From Rariglobus sp967755175 (GTDB lineage Bacteria; Verrucomicrobiota; Verrucomicrobiia; Opitutales; Opitutaceae): a stretch of 64,000 nt of DNA. Under the pieces are notes generated by a model, which saw nothing but the letters and a program-made list of their open reading frames with translations, was not told where the DNA came from and searched no databases. The DNA lies in contig CBRAFO010000005.1 of assembly GCA_967755175.1 (NCBI GenBank), forward strand, positions 1-64,000, written 5' to 3'. Position 1 is the first letter of the stretch; each line of letters starts with the position of its first letter. Made by a program: the position numbers and the translations under genes. Positions 1 through 8,596 of this stretch are shown one piece after another.

Positions 1-107
1 AGAAAATCCTGCGCACCTACAAAGCCCGCAAGACCTCCGGCGAAACCTTCGTCCAGTGGTCCCGCCGCCACTCGGTCAAAGAACTCCAGGAGTTCCTCTC
101 CGCCTAA
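1..107 (+). CDS. NirA-like siroheme reductase, C-terminal end only
   Basis: Only the last 34 codons are present (reading from base 3 to the TAA at 105-107). The peptide contains the segment GETFVQWSRRHSVKELQEF, which resembles the extreme C-terminus of ferredoxin/flavoprotein-dependent nitrite reductases (NirA family), where an 'ETF..F.RRH...L' stretch is typical. The next gene is a diflavin reductase, and a DmsBC fusion and a NasA-like nitrate reductase follow on the same strand, so nitrite reduction to ammonium fits the context. A sulfite reductase hemoprotein is the main alternative; a separate cysI-like gene lies near 26 kb. The siroheme/Fe-S cysteines lie outside the window, so the assignment rests on the tail and the neighbours. 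Confidence 0.6.
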   Translation, partial: KILRTYKARKTSGETFVQWSRRHSVKELQEFLSA

Positions 108-141
108 TTCGTTCTCGTTCTCTTACTCGTTCTCTTTCTCC
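108..141. repeat. Hexamer tandem repeat spacer (CTCGTT-like), copy 1
   Basis: The gap between the NirA-like stop codon and the diflavin reductase start holds five to six degenerate copies of the hexamer CTCGTT (variants CTCTTA, CTCTTT, CTCCCG). A closely related array sharing the 17-nt core TCGTTCTCGTTCTCTTA lies at 14693-14738, also just upstream of a start codon. Function is unknown. Confidence 0.75.
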
Positions 142-166
142 CGCCTTTTTCAGACCTCTCCGTCGC

Positions 167-1885
167 ATGAGCACTGTCCCTCTTATTCCCGATACCGCGC
201 CCTTCTCCTCCGATCAACGGGCGTGGCTCAACGGCTTCCTTGCCGGCATCTTCAGTCGTTCCGGCGCTCCGGGTGTAGCGACGACCGCCAGCGAGGCGAA
301 ATCCCTCGCGCCGCTCACGATCCTCTACGGCAGCCAAACCGGCACCTCCGAGAGCCTCGCCAAACAAGCAGCTAAAGAAGCCGGCAAGCGCGGCTTCGCC
401 CCTATGATTCTGGACATGGCTGCGGTCTCGCTGGAGCAGTTGCCCAGCCATTCCAACCTCCTCGTCATCACGAGCACCTATGGCGACGGCGAACCGCCGG
501 ACAGCGCCAAGGCCCTTCACTCTCAGCTCGTCGCCGCAAGCGCCGCTCCGGCCTTCGCCTCCCTCCGCTTCAGCGTGTGCGCCCTCGGCGACACCAACTA
601 CACGCTCTTCTGCCAGGCGGGAAAAGACTTCGACACGCACCTCGAAAAGCTCGGAGCCACCCGCATCGCGCCCCGCACCGACTGCGACCTCGACTACGAG
701 GCCCCCTTCACCAGCTGGCTCGACACCACGCTCTCCGCCCTCGGCTCCGCGCCCGCCGTAGGGGCGTCGCTTGCGACGCCCGCGCCCGCGACACCCGCGA
801 CCGCCGAGCCCTATTCCAAGAAAAACCCTTTCGCGGCAAAGGTGCTCACCGTCCGCAACCTGAACGCCCCCGGTTCCGCCAAAGAGGTTAACCACGTCGA
901 ATTCGATCTCACCGGCTCCGGTCTCGACTACGAAGCGGGCGACGCCCTCGGCGTCATCCCGCAGAACTGCCTCGATCTGGTTTCCTCCGTCGTGCAGGCC
1001 CTCGGCTGCGATGGCGAAGAGGCGGTCCCCACGCCCGCCGGCGAACTCCCTCTGCGCACCGCCCTCCAGCAGCACTACGACCTCGGCAAACCTGCCCCCG
1101 CCCTCCTCGAGCTGCTGAAAATAACGGTGAGCGCCAGCGACCCGGCTTCGGCTCCGCACCACGTCCTCGACGCACTCCTGGCCACGACGACCAAGCCCGC
1201 CCCGGTCTCCTTTGTCGCCGCGCTGAAGAAACTGCAGCCGCGTCTCTACTCGATCTCCTCCTCGCCCAAGGCCCACCCCGGCCAAGTGCACCTCACGGTC
1301 GGTGCCGTCCGCTACGAACTCAACGGGCTCCCCCGCAAAGGCGCTTGCTCCACGTTCCTCGCCGAGCGCGCGCTCGCCCACGGCACGGCCGGCGTGTTCG
1401 TCCATAGCAACAAAGCCTTCCGCCCGCCCGCCGATCCGACCCTTCCGATGATCATGGTCGGCCCCGGCACCGGTATCGCCCCGTTCCGCGCCTTCCTCGA
1501 AGAACGCGCCGCGACCAAGGCCCCCGGCAAGAACTGGCTCTTCTTCGGCGACCAGAAAGCCGCCAGCGATTTCCTCTATCGCGAGGAACTCGAGGCCATG
1601 AAGTCCGCCGGCGTGCTCGCCCGCCTCGACGTCGCCTTCTCCCGCGACCAGAAGGAAAAAATCTACGTCCAAAACCGCATGTTGGAAGCCGCCGCCGAGC
1701 TCTACGCCTGGCTGGAAGCCGGTGCCCACTTCTACGTGTGCGGTGACGCCTCCCGCATGGCCAAAGACGTCGATGTCGCCCTGCACAAGGTCGTCGAAAT
1801 CGCCGGTGGCAAAACCGCTGAGGAAGCCGCCGCCTACATCAACGCCCTCAAAGCCGCCAAGCGTTACCAGCGCGACGTGTATTGA
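167..1885 (+). CDS. Diflavin reductase (sulfite/nitrite reductase flavoprotein alpha-type)
   Basis: A 572-residue CysJ/cytochrome P450 reductase-like protein that passes electrons from NADPH through FAD and FMN to a siroheme reductase. An N-terminal flavodoxin domain is marked by LYGSQTGTSES, followed by STYGDGEPPD and ALGDTNY. The FAD domain carries RLYSISSSP and the NADP domain carries GPGTGIAPFRAF and FFGDQ. The C-terminus ends in RYQRDVY, as usual in this family. The ATG at 167 is chosen because the in-frame extension upstream (from 56) overlaps the preceding gene and is arginine/proline-rich noise. Its position directly after a NirA-like gene suggests nitrite reductase as the partner; serving the CysI-like protein encoded near 26 kb is also possible. 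Confidence 0.88.
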   Translation: MSTVPLIPDTAPFSSDQRAWLNGFLAGIFSRSGAPGVATTASEAKSLAPLTILYGSQTGTSESLAKQAAKEAGKRGFAPMILDMAAVSLEQLPSHSNLLVITSTYGDGEPPDSAKALHSQLVAASAAPAFASLRFSVCALGDTNYTLFCQAGKDFDTHLEKLGATRIAPRTDCDLDYEAPFTSWLDTTLSALGSAPAVGASLATPAPATPATAEPYSKKNPFAAKVLTVRNLNAPGSAKEVNHVEFDLTGSGLDYEAGDALGVIPQNCLDLVSSVVQALGCDGEEAVPTPAGELPLRTALQQHYDLGKPAPALLELLKITVSASDPASAPHHVLDALLATTTKPAPVSFVAALKKLQPRLYSISSSPKAHPGQVHLTVGAVRYELNGLPRKGACSTFLAERALAHGTAGVFVHSNKAFRPPADPTLPMIMVGPGTGIAPFRAFLEERAATKAPGKNWLFFGDQKAASDFLYREELEAMKSAGVLARLDVAFSRDQKEKIYVQNRMLEAAAELYAWLEAGAHFYVCGDASRMAKDVDVALHKVVEIAGGKTAEEAAAYINALKAAKRYQRDVY

Positions 1886-1890
1886 TGGGA

Positions 1891-1986
1891 GAAGTAGCGA
1901 GTAGCGGGTAGTGGGTAGCGAGCATCCAATCCTCTCGCCACCGATTCCGACCTACTCGCTACCCGCTACTCACTACTCGCTACTTC
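1891..1986. repeat. Inverted pair of heptamer tandem repeats (CTACTCG-like)
   Basis: Two arrays of a 7-nt unit (CTACTCG, CTACCCG, CTACTCA) lie in opposite orientation at 1891-1923 and 1952-1986, separated by 28 nt, so the RNA could fold into a long hairpin between the diflavin reductase and the DmsBC gene. The second arm contains 31 nt identical to 19070-19100, 17 kb away. They resemble in style the short tandemly repeated repetitive sequences known from other phyla. The role is unknown; attenuation or mRNA stabilisation is possible. Confidence 0.8.
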
Positions 1987-1997
1987 ACCACCACCAA

Positions 1998-3599
1998 ATG
2001 ACCGAACCGGTCCGCACGCTTATCGACGAACTGCTCGAGGCTCAACGCCGCCTCGATACGCCCGTCGCTCGCTTCGCCGCCGCCCACGAGCACGCCCCAA
2101 GCTCGGCACCCCGGTCGCAACTCATCCCGCTCTCCGCCCCCGGCCCCGGCGAGCAATACGCCTTCGAGGTTGATCTCGATTCCTGCACCGGCTGCAAAGC
2201 CTGCGTCGCCGGCTGCCACTCGCTGAACGGCCTCGACGACGAGGAAACGTGGCGCGATGTCGGACTCGTTCTTGGAGGGACAACCTCCCGGTCCTCCGGC
2301 CCCGCCTTTCAGCAGACCATCACCACCGCCTGTCATCACTGCGAAGACCCGGCCTGCCTCAACGGCTGCCCCGTCCTCGCCTACGAGAAGGACCCGATCA
2401 CCGGCATCGTGGTCCACCTCGATGACCAGTGCATCGGTTGCAGCTACTGCGTGCTGAAGTGCCCGTATGACGTGCCCAAATACAACGAGCGCCTCGGCAT
2501 CGTTCGCAAATGCGACATGTGCCACGGTCGTCTCTCCGCCGGCGAAGCTCCCGCCTGTGTGCAGGCCTGCCCGACCGAGGCCATCCGGATCGTCACCGTC
2601 ACCACCTCGTCCTCCAAAACCGCGCCCGAGTCCCCGGTTTCCACCGATCCCACGCCGATCGAAAAGATCAGCTCCACCTCGTCCGACTACACGCACCCGA
2701 CCACGCGCTACGTTTCCAAGCGGCCCATTCCCGAGGGGATATTCGCCGCCGACGCTGCCACGCTCCGCCCGCAGCATCCGCACTGGCCGCTCATCCTGAT
2801 GCTCACGCTGATGCCGATGGCCGTCGGCTGTTTCACCGCCTCCGCAGTGTTTACGTCCGTGCCGCGCGTTCACGTCCAGGCTGCGGGCTTCTCTCGGGAA
2901 ATCTCCACGCTCGCTCTTCTCGGCTGGCTCGCCGGCGCGGCGGGGTTGTTCACCAGCGTATTCCACTTGGGCAAACCGCTGCGCGCCTGGCGTATTTTCC
3001 TGGGCCTGCGCACCAGCTGGCTGAGCCGCGAAGCCGTCCTGTTCGGAAACTGGTTCGCCTTGGCCACCGGCGCGCTAGTCATCCCGGCCCTGCTCGTCCC
3101 CAGCATCGCGGTCGGGTTGGTCGGACTCTTCTGCTCGGTGATGATTTATACGGATACCCGCCGGACGTTCTGGCGATTCACTCAGGCCGGCCCGCGTTTT
3201 TTTGGCACCGCGCTCCTCATCGGCGTCGCCTCCGCTCTCGCACTGGGAGCGCCCGCCATCCCGGCCGCCCTTGTGCTCGCCGTGAGCTTGGTGGCCAAAC
3301 TCGCCATCGAAACCGTGGTGATGCGGCCGTTGCACTTTGTGGACAGTGAAACGCTTCCCACTGGCCCGCTCATGACCGCGCGCCTCCTCGCCGGCCCGCT
3401 GCGCCAAGTCAACGGCCTGCGCTTGGCCGCGGGCGTGCTCGGGGGTGTCTTGCTGCCATTGCTCGTTGCAACCGGCTCCTTGCCCGCGCCCGCTGCTTGG
3501 GTTGCTCTCGCCTGTGTGATCTTGGGCGAACTCACTGAGCGTTATCTCTTTTTCCGTGCGGTGGACGCGCCCAAGATGCCTGGGGTTCCTGCTTCGTAA
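1998..3599 (+). CDS. DmsB-DmsC fusion: four-cluster ferredoxin plus membrane anchor
   Basis: A 533-residue fusion. Residues about 50-200 form a DmsB-like ferredoxin with sixteen cysteines in four groups (CTGCKACVAGC, CHHCEDPACLNGC, CIGCSYCVLKC, CDMCHGR...CVQAC), the pattern of four [4Fe-4S] clusters. The remainder, from about residue 255, is a DmsC-like anchor of roughly eight hydrophobic segments that would exchange electrons with quinol. There is no signal peptide, so the Fe-S part should face the cytoplasm. The ATG at 1998 follows the heptamer repeat; the in-frame extension from 1911 is repeat-derived. The gene lies 33 nt before the NasA-like gene, its probable partner. A DMSO-reductase-type role cannot be excluded from this protein alone. 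Confidence 0.85.
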   Translation: MTEPVRTLIDELLEAQRRLDTPVARFAAAHEHAPSSAPRSQLIPLSAPGPGEQYAFEVDLDSCTGCKACVAGCHSLNGLDDEETWRDVGLVLGGTTSRSSGPAFQQTITTACHHCEDPACLNGCPVLAYEKDPITGIVVHLDDQCIGCSYCVLKCPYDVPKYNERLGIVRKCDMCHGRLSAGEAPACVQACPTEAIRIVTVTTSSSKTAPESPVSTDPTPIEKISSTSSDYTHPTTRYVSKRPIPEGIFAADAATLRPQHPHWPLILMLTLMPMAVGCFTASAVFTSVPRVHVQAAGFSREISTLALLGWLAGAAGLFTSVFHLGKPLRAWRIFLGLRTSWLSREAVLFGNWFALATGALVIPALLVPSIAVGLVGLFCSVMIYTDTRRTFWRFTQAGPRFFGTALLIGVASALALGAPAIPAALVLAVSLVAKLAIETVVMRPLHFVDSETLPTGPLMTARLLAGPLRQVNGLRLAAGVLGGVLLPLLVATGSLPAPAAWVALACVILGELTERYLFFRAVDAPKMPGVPAS

Positions 3600-3632
3600 C
3601 TTTCCGCTTACTTTCTTCCATCCTTCCTATCC

Positions 3633-5867
3633 ATGTCCGCCCTCGACGCCCTTCTCCGCGCCCGCACCGGACCGATGACCACTGAGTTGGTGCGTCACCC
3701 CGCCACGCACGGACTCGGCCTGCCGCAAGTTCCCTCGCGCCTCGCACCCGCCTCCACCACGCGCTCCATCTGCGGCTTTTGCAGCACCGGCTGCTCCCTC
3801 AACGTCCACATCGATCCCGAGGGCCAGGCGATCAATCTCAGCCCCGATCCCGCCTACCCCGTTAACATCGGCATGGCGTGCCCGAAGGGCTGGGAAGCGC
3901 TCACGCCACTCGCCGCCTCCGACCGCCTGACCACGCCGCTCCTGCGCAACCCAGCCACCGGTCAGCTCGAACCTGTTTCGTGGGGAACCGCGCTCTCCGC
4001 CTTCGTTAAAAACTTTAAGTCGATCCAGTCGGCCCACGGCCCGCACAGCCTTTCGTTTCTCTCCACCGGCCAGATCGTGATGGAGGAGATGGCCCTTCTC
4101 GGCGCGCTCGCGAAGTTCGGCATGGGCATGCTCCACGTCGATTCCAACACGCGCCAGTGCATGGCCACCTCGCACGTTGCGTATAAACAAAGTTTCGGCT
4201 TCGACGCCCCGCCCTTCACTTACGCCGACTTCGAAGAAAGCGACGCCCTGATCTTCATTGGTGCCAACCCGTGCATCGCGCATCCCATCATGTGGCAACG
4301 CGTGATGATGAATCAGCGCAACCCCGAGATCATCGTCATCGACCCGCGCCGCACCGAGACTGCTGTCGCCGCCACCCACCACGTTCCACTGCGCCCGAAG
4401 AGCGACCTCACGCTCCTCTACGGACTCGCCCACTTGCTCATCGCCCGCGGCGCCGTGAAGCGCGACTTCATCGACGCGCACACGAGCAACTACGACGCCT
4501 TCGCCGCCTTCGTCGGCAAGTTCACGCCCGCCCACGTCGCCGCTGAAACCGGTCTGCCCGTCGAAATGCTTCACCGCATCGTCGAGATCATCGCTACCAA
4601 AGAACGCGTTTCCTTCTGGTGGACGATGGGGGTCAACCAAGGCCACGAATCCACCCGCACCGCCCAGGCGATCATCAACCTCGCGTTGATGACCGGTAAC
4701 ATCGGTCGCCCCGGCACTGGTGCCAACTCCATCACCGGCCAGTGCAATGCCATGGGCTCGCGCCTTTTTGGCAACGCTGGCTCTCTGCTCGGCGGCTACG
4801 ACTTCGCCAACGATGCGCACCGCTCCCATGTCGCCGGCATCCTCGGCATCGACTCCGCATTGATCCCCTCCGGCAAGAGCTGGGCCTACGACCAGATCAT
4901 GGACGGCATCGACACCGGCGCGATCAAAGGCCTTTGGGTGATCGCCACCAACACCGCTCATTCCTGGATCAACCAGAAGCGTTTCCCTGAGCTGCGCGCC
5001 AAACTCGATTTCCTCGTCGTGCAGGACATGTATGCCACGACCGAGACCGCGCAGATGGCCGACCTGGTTCTCCCCGCCGCCGGCTGGGGCGAAAAAGACG
5101 GTATCTTCATCAACAGCGAACGCCGCCTCGGCGTTTCGCGCAAAGTCTCCCGTGCCCCCGGACAAGCGCTGAGCGATTTCGCCATCTTCAAGCTCGTCGC
5201 CGAGGCTTGGGGCTGCGGCGATCTCTTCCGCAAATGGGAGTCGGCCGAATCGACTTTCCGCATCTTGCGCGAACTCTCCCGCGGGCAACCCTGCAACTTC
5301 ACCGGCATCGAAGGCTACGACCACATCCAACGCGAAGGCGGTATCCAGTGGCCCTACCCGGCGCGCGATGCCTGGTCCTCGCAGCCGGCTCCCGAAGCGT
5401 CCTCGCAACAACGCCGCCTCTTCGCCGACGGACAGTTCTTCACCGCCGACAAGCGTGCGATTTTCCACTTCGACGAGCCGCGCCCGATGCCCGAGCAACC
5501 GGATTCCGCGTATCCATTTCTCCTCAACACTGGGCGCGGCTCCTCCGCCCAGTGGCACACCGGCTCGCGCACCAACAAGAGCGACGTCCTGCGCAAACTC
5601 GCCCCGACCTCCCTCTACGTTGAGATCAACCCGACCGACGCCGCGCGCCTCGGCATCGCGCATAACGACGACGTGCTGGTGAGTTCGCGCCGCGGCGACG
5701 CGCCCGCGTTCGCCGTCGTCACTCCGACCGTGCAACCCGGCCAGCTCTTCATGCCGATGCACTTCGACGCGGTGAACCGCCTGACGTTCCCGGCCTTCGA
5801 TCCGCACTCGCGCCAACCGTCTTACAAAGCTTGCGCCGTCCGCATAAAACGAGCGCCCGGCCAGTAG
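3633..5867 (+). CDS. NasA-like molybdopterin oxidoreductase (assimilatory nitrate reductase)
   Basis: A 744-residue molybdopterin (bis-MGD) oxidoreductase. The N-terminal [4Fe-4S] motif is C47-x2-C50-x3-C54 with the fourth cysteine in GMACPKGW (C83). The predicted Mo ligand is C176 in SNTRQCMATSH. Later segments include GVNQGHESTRTAQAI, NSITGQCNAMGSR and a C-terminal dinucleotide-binding domain ending GRGSSAQWHTGSRTNKS...PSYKACAVR. There is no Tat signal, so the enzyme is predicted to be cytoplasmic, and it lacks the C-terminal 2Fe-2S domain of some Nas enzymes. The surrounding nirA, flavoprotein, DmsBC and permease genes support nitrate assimilation. Formate dehydrogenase-like activity is less likely because C176 lies in a nitrate-reductase-like context, not a selenocysteine/formate one. 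Confidence 0.8.
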   Translation: MSALDALLRARTGPMTTELVRHPATHGLGLPQVPSRLAPASTTRSICGFCSTGCSLNVHIDPEGQAINLSPDPAYPVNIGMACPKGWEALTPLAASDRLTTPLLRNPATGQLEPVSWGTALSAFVKNFKSIQSAHGPHSLSFLSTGQIVMEEMALLGALAKFGMGMLHVDSNTRQCMATSHVAYKQSFGFDAPPFTYADFEESDALIFIGANPCIAHPIMWQRVMMNQRNPEIIVIDPRRTETAVAATHHVPLRPKSDLTLLYGLAHLLIARGAVKRDFIDAHTSNYDAFAAFVGKFTPAHVAAETGLPVEMLHRIVEIIATKERVSFWWTMGVNQGHESTRTAQAIINLALMTGNIGRPGTGANSITGQCNAMGSRLFGNAGSLLGGYDFANDAHRSHVAGILGIDSALIPSGKSWAYDQIMDGIDTGAIKGLWVIATNTAHSWINQKRFPELRAKLDFLVVQDMYATTETAQMADLVLPAAGWGEKDGIFINSERRLGVSRKVSRAPGQALSDFAIFKLVAEAWGCGDLFRKWESAESTFRILRELSRGQPCNFTGIEGYDHIQREGGIQWPYPARDAWSSQPAPEASSQQRRLFADGQFFTADKRAIFHFDEPRPMPEQPDSAYPFLLNTGRGSSAQWHTGSRTNKSDVLRKLAPTSLYVEINPTDAARLGIAHNDDVLVSSRRGDAPAFAVVTPTVQPGQLFMPMHFDAVNRLTFPAFDPHSRQPSYKACAVRIKRAPGQ

Positions 5868-5894
5868 TCGGTGTTTTCGTCATCCGAATCCGCC

Positions 5895-5984
5895 ATGTAG
5901 GAGCCTGCTTGCAGGCGATGTTGGATACCCGACACACTCCGCCTCTCGCACGCCGCTCATCGCCTGCAAGCAGGCTCCTACATT
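5895..5984. repeat. REP-like palindromic element, copy 1
   Basis: Two perfect 26-nt inverted arms (5895-5920 and 5959-5984), each built around GTAGGAGCCTGCTTGCAGGC, surround a 38-nt spacer. Each arm is itself partly palindromic (GCCTGCTTGCAGGC). Related copies lie at 6773-6870 and 32027-32127. It is probably a non-autonomous, RAYT-mobilised repeat; no transposase is in the window. Confidence 0.9.
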
Positions 5985-6030
5985 CCCACCCACGCTCCGC
6001 GTTCGGCGTCCTCATTCTGACAGTTCCACC

Positions 6031-6762
6031 ATGACACCCGATTGGCTTTACCTGCTGATTCCCCTGTTCCTCGTCGCGGCGCTCTACGGCACGGTCGGTC
6101 ACGGCGGAGCGTCCGGTTATCTGGCGGTGATGGCGCTGGCCAGCGTCGCCCCGGCGGTGATGAAGCCCACCGCGCTCACCCTTAATCTCGCGGTCTCGCT
6201 CATCGGCACGGTATTGTTTTTCCGAGCCGGCCACTTTGCGTGGCGGCTTTTCTGGCCCTTCGCAGTCACCTCGATCCCGTTCGCGTTTCTCGGCGGACGC
6301 CTCGATGTGCCCACGCATGTCTTCAAACTCCTGCTCGCGTTCGCCCTCGGTTTCGCCGCCTTGCGCCTGCTACTGCCTGCCCCGAAAAACGAAGAGCTTC
6401 GCCCGGCCCCGATCATCTGGGTGCTGGTCGCCGGAGCGCTTATGGGCGTGCTCTCCGGCCTGATCGGCGTGGGTGGAGGAATTTTCCTTACGCCGTTGCT
6501 GCTGCTCATGCGCTGGGCCGACACGAAAACCGCCGCCGCCGTTTCAGCGCCGTTTATCTTCGTAAACTCCGCCGCAGGCTTGGCCGGACACGCCGCCTCC
6601 CTTGATCACCTCCCGTCCACCTGGCCTTGGCTCGCGGCGGTGGTGGTGGCGGGTGGTTTCATCGGTGCGCGATGGGGCGCCGGTAGCGCCCGCGCCACCC
6701 AGCTCCGCCCCGCCCTCGCCCTCGTCCTAGCGGTCGCCTGCGTAAAGCTCACCGTTAGCTGA
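6031..6762 (+). CDS. TauE/SafE-family anion permease
   Basis: A 243-residue integral membrane protein of the TauE/SafE (DUF81) family with about seven to eight hydrophobic segments. The two family repeats are visible as GTVGHGGASGYLAVMAL near the N-terminus and GLIGVGGGIFLTPLLLL in the second half, each with the glycine-rich loop typical of the family. Members export or import sulfite, sulfoacetate and other small anions. Next to the assimilatory nitrate genes, nitrite or sulfite traffic is plausible but is inference. The gene is bracketed by two copies of the same REP-like palindrome (5895-5984 and 6773-6870), which is unusual in an otherwise tight gene set. Confidence 0.85.
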   Translation: MTPDWLYLLIPLFLVAALYGTVGHGGASGYLAVMALASVAPAVMKPTALTLNLAVSLIGTVLFFRAGHFAWRLFWPFAVTSIPFAFLGGRLDVPTHVFKLLLAFALGFAALRLLLPAPKNEELRPAPIIWVLVAGALMGVLSGLIGVGGGIFLTPLLLLMRWADTKTAAAVSAPFIFVNSAAGLAGHAASLDHLPSTWPWLAAVVVAGGFIGARWGAGSARATQLRPALALVLAVACVKLTVS

Positions 6763-6772
6763 GCCCGGCCTC

Positions 6773-6870
6773 CGAAATGTAGGAGCCTGCTTGCAGGCGA
6801 TGAGAGGCGTGCGATGGCCCTGGACCTCGCGCATGTCCAACATCGCCTGCAAGCAGGCTCCTACATTTCG
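6773..6870. repeat. REP-like palindromic element, copy 2
   Basis: Perfect 30-nt inverted arms (6773-6802 and 6841-6870) enclose a 38-nt spacer. The element is in the opposite orientation to the copy at 5895-5984: its spacer, reverse-complemented, shares the TTGGA start and the TCGCACGCC-like end with copy 1. It lies between the convergent tauE and rrf2-like genes and could also act as a bidirectional terminator. Confidence 0.9.
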
Positions 6871-6878
6871 AACCCTCT

Positions 6879-7301
6879 TCAACGCTTCGTCGCCGGCTTC
6901 TGGAACACGCTCAACCGCGTATCGCGCAGGTAACTCGTCCACTCCTCATCCTGCCGCACCAGCGAATCGTGCATCGGACACGGTTCGCCTTTGCCGCACC
7001 AGTTCGGTCCGAACGGACACATGATACGGTCGTCCTGCCGCTCAAATTCCTGCGCGATGTCCAAGAGCGAGATCTTGTCCGGAGTTTTCTTGAGCCAGTA
7101 GCCGCCGCCCGGCCCGCGTGTGCCGTCCACCAGTCCAAGCGAGGAAACAATCGTGAGCACCTTGGCGACGACCGGCTGCGGCAAGTCGCGCCGCTCCGCG
7201 ATCTCGGCGGAGCTGAGTTTGGTTTTTCCGCCGTCATAAACCTCCGCGAGCAAGCTCATCGCGGAAACGGCGGTCTGGGCGGTTTTGCCAAAGCGAATCA
7301 T
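6879..7301 (-). CDS. Rrf2-family transcriptional regulator with Fe-S cysteine triad
   Basis: A 140-residue Rrf2/NsrR/IscR-type regulator. The N-terminal winged helix runs through about residue 75 and includes SSAEIAERRDLPQPVVAKVL and the wing GPGGGYWL. Three cysteines (C95, C102, C108) lie in CPFGPNWCGKGEPC, the expected position for an Fe-S cluster that senses NO, iron or redox state. It is the last gene of the - strand operon encoding the NrfD-type electron path, overlapping the preceding gene by 4 nt. A role as nitrate/NO-responsive regulator of this operon and the divergent nap genes is inferred from position. It might instead report Fe-S status. Confidence 0.88.
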   Translation of the reverse strand: MIRFGKTAQTAVSAMSLLAEVYDGGKTKLSSAEIAERRDLPQPVVAKVLTIVSSLGLVDGTRGPGGGYWLKKTPDKISLLDIAQEFERQDDRIMCPFGPNWCGKGEPCPMHDSLVRQDEEWTSYLRDTRLSVFQKPATKR

Positions 7302-8596
7302 AAGTGCGAGTGCGCGGCAGTGTTACCAGTCGGAGTCGCGGGGCAAACCCTCGTTGCGGAATTCTCCCCGGCGGGATGCGGTTGCCGCAGGATGGGCAGC
7401 GCGACTTTCAACATCACGGTCAGGATCAGCAGTCCCCACGCCCAAATGCCGGCAGTGATCTGCCACTCCACCAAGCTCGGGAAATACTCCACGATCTCGT
7501 GTAGCGTCGAAGGGATGAAGGCTGGCACGATCAGGCCCATGCCTTTCTCGATCCAGATGCCGGTGAACGCCAACGTGCACGCCACCGTCAGCCACACCGG
7601 GCTCGTTACCACTCCGGGACGCAGGAACATCAGGGCCGACACAACGCCCATGCTCACCGCGCTCCAGATCCAAGGCACCAGCGCATGCGCTCCGTGCAGC
7701 CCGAAAAATAGGTAATGCGCCGACGCCGTGTGCGCGCCGCCCGAATACATCTCGGTGAACAATTCCGACGCGACCATGAGCAGATTGATGAGAAGCGTGA
7801 CGCGCACGATGTTCACCAATACCTGCACCGGCCGAACCGCGATTGGCACGCCACCGAAGCGCCGCAGCGCAAATAACAGCACGATGATAAACGCCGGGCC
7901 CGCGATGAACGCCGTCACCAAAAAGCGCGGTGCGAGCAGCGCGGTATTCCACAGCGGACGCCCACCCAACCCCGAGTAGAGAAACGCGGTCACCGTGTGG
8001 ATGGAGATCGCCCAAAAGATCGAGAGATAAACGAAGGGAACATACCACTTCGGGTTCGGCCGCTCGCCGCGAAAACGCATGTAGAGCAGGTATCCGCAAA
8101 TGTGCAGGTTGAGGCCGAGGTAGCCGTTAAGCACAAGCACGTCCCACGTGAGCATCGACACGGGCCAGTTGAACCGTCCCACCACGGGAAACATGTGCCA
8201 GAAACGCTCGGGATGGCCCATATCGACGACGACGAAACAGATGCTCATCACGATGGCCGCCACTGCCAGCAATTCGCCCACGATGGTCAGGTCGTGCATC
8301 TCGTGGTCATGGTAGAGATACGCCGGGATCACCATCATCACCCCGCCCGCCGCGAGGCCGACCATGAACGTGAAGTTGGCGATATACAGCCCCCACGAAA
8401 CGTGGTCGCTCATGCCGGTCACGACGAGGCCGTCGCGCACTTGCACCGCCCACGCGTGCAGTCCCGTAAGCGAGAGCGCGGTGAGCAGAATCATCCACGC
8501 ATAGAACCACGCCGAGCCGTCGGTCGCGTCGCGGACGGCGCGCCAAAGGAAACGGCGGTAGCTCGTGAACTGTTCAGCAACTTGGGCGTTATTCAT
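7298..8596 (-). CDS. NrfD/PsrC-type integral membrane quinol oxidoreductase subunit
   Basis: A 432-residue polytopic membrane protein of the NrfD/PsrC/HybB family with about eight to ten hydrophobic segments and a conserved-looking segment MSDHVSWGLYIANFTFMVG near the N-terminus. Such proteins bind quinol and pass electrons to a periplasmic Fe-S partner. The upstream gene, overlapping by 8 nt, encodes exactly that kind of partner. Divergent napDA makes periplasmic nitrate reductase the likely final acceptor. Nothing in the sequence excludes another terminal reductase, such as one for polysulfide or tetrathionate, but no such catalytic gene is nearby. Confidence 0.88.
   Translation of the reverse strand: MNNAQVAEQFTSYRRFLWRAVRDATDGSAWFYAWMILLTALSLTGLHAWAVQVRDGLVVTGMSDHVSWGLYIANFTFMVGLAAGGVMMVIPAYLYHDHEMHDLTIVGELLAVAAIVMSICFVVVDMGHPERFWHMFPVVGRFNWPVSMLTWDVLVLNGYLGLNLHICGYLLYMRFRGERPNPKWYVPFVYLSIFWAISIHTVTAFLYSGLGGRPLWNTALLAPRFLVTAFIAGPAFIIVLLFALRRFGGVPIAVRPVQVLVNIVRVTLLINLLMVASELFTEMYSGGAHTASAHYLFFGLHGAHALVPWIWSAVSMGVVSALMFLRPGVVTSPVWLTVACTLAFTGIWIEKGMGLIVPAFIPSTLHEIVEYFPSLVEWQITAGIWAWGLLILTVMLKVALPILRQPHPAGENSATRVCPATPTGNTAAHSHL

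Noticed and set aside
104..1786. 560-residue open frame antisense to the diflavin reductase
   Set aside because: GC-rich codon use with strong third-position bias leaves the reverse frame open; the sequence is Gly/Arg/Val-rich without domain features, while the + strand protein has complete motifs.
3627..5816. 729-residue open frame antisense to the NasA-like gene
   Set aside because: Same compositional shadow effect. No recognisable domain; the + strand frame has all molybdoenzyme motifs.
5895..6870. CRISPR-like repeats
   Set aside because: Repeats are paired inverted arms with related spacers, not direct repeats with unique spacers, and no cas genes are present.
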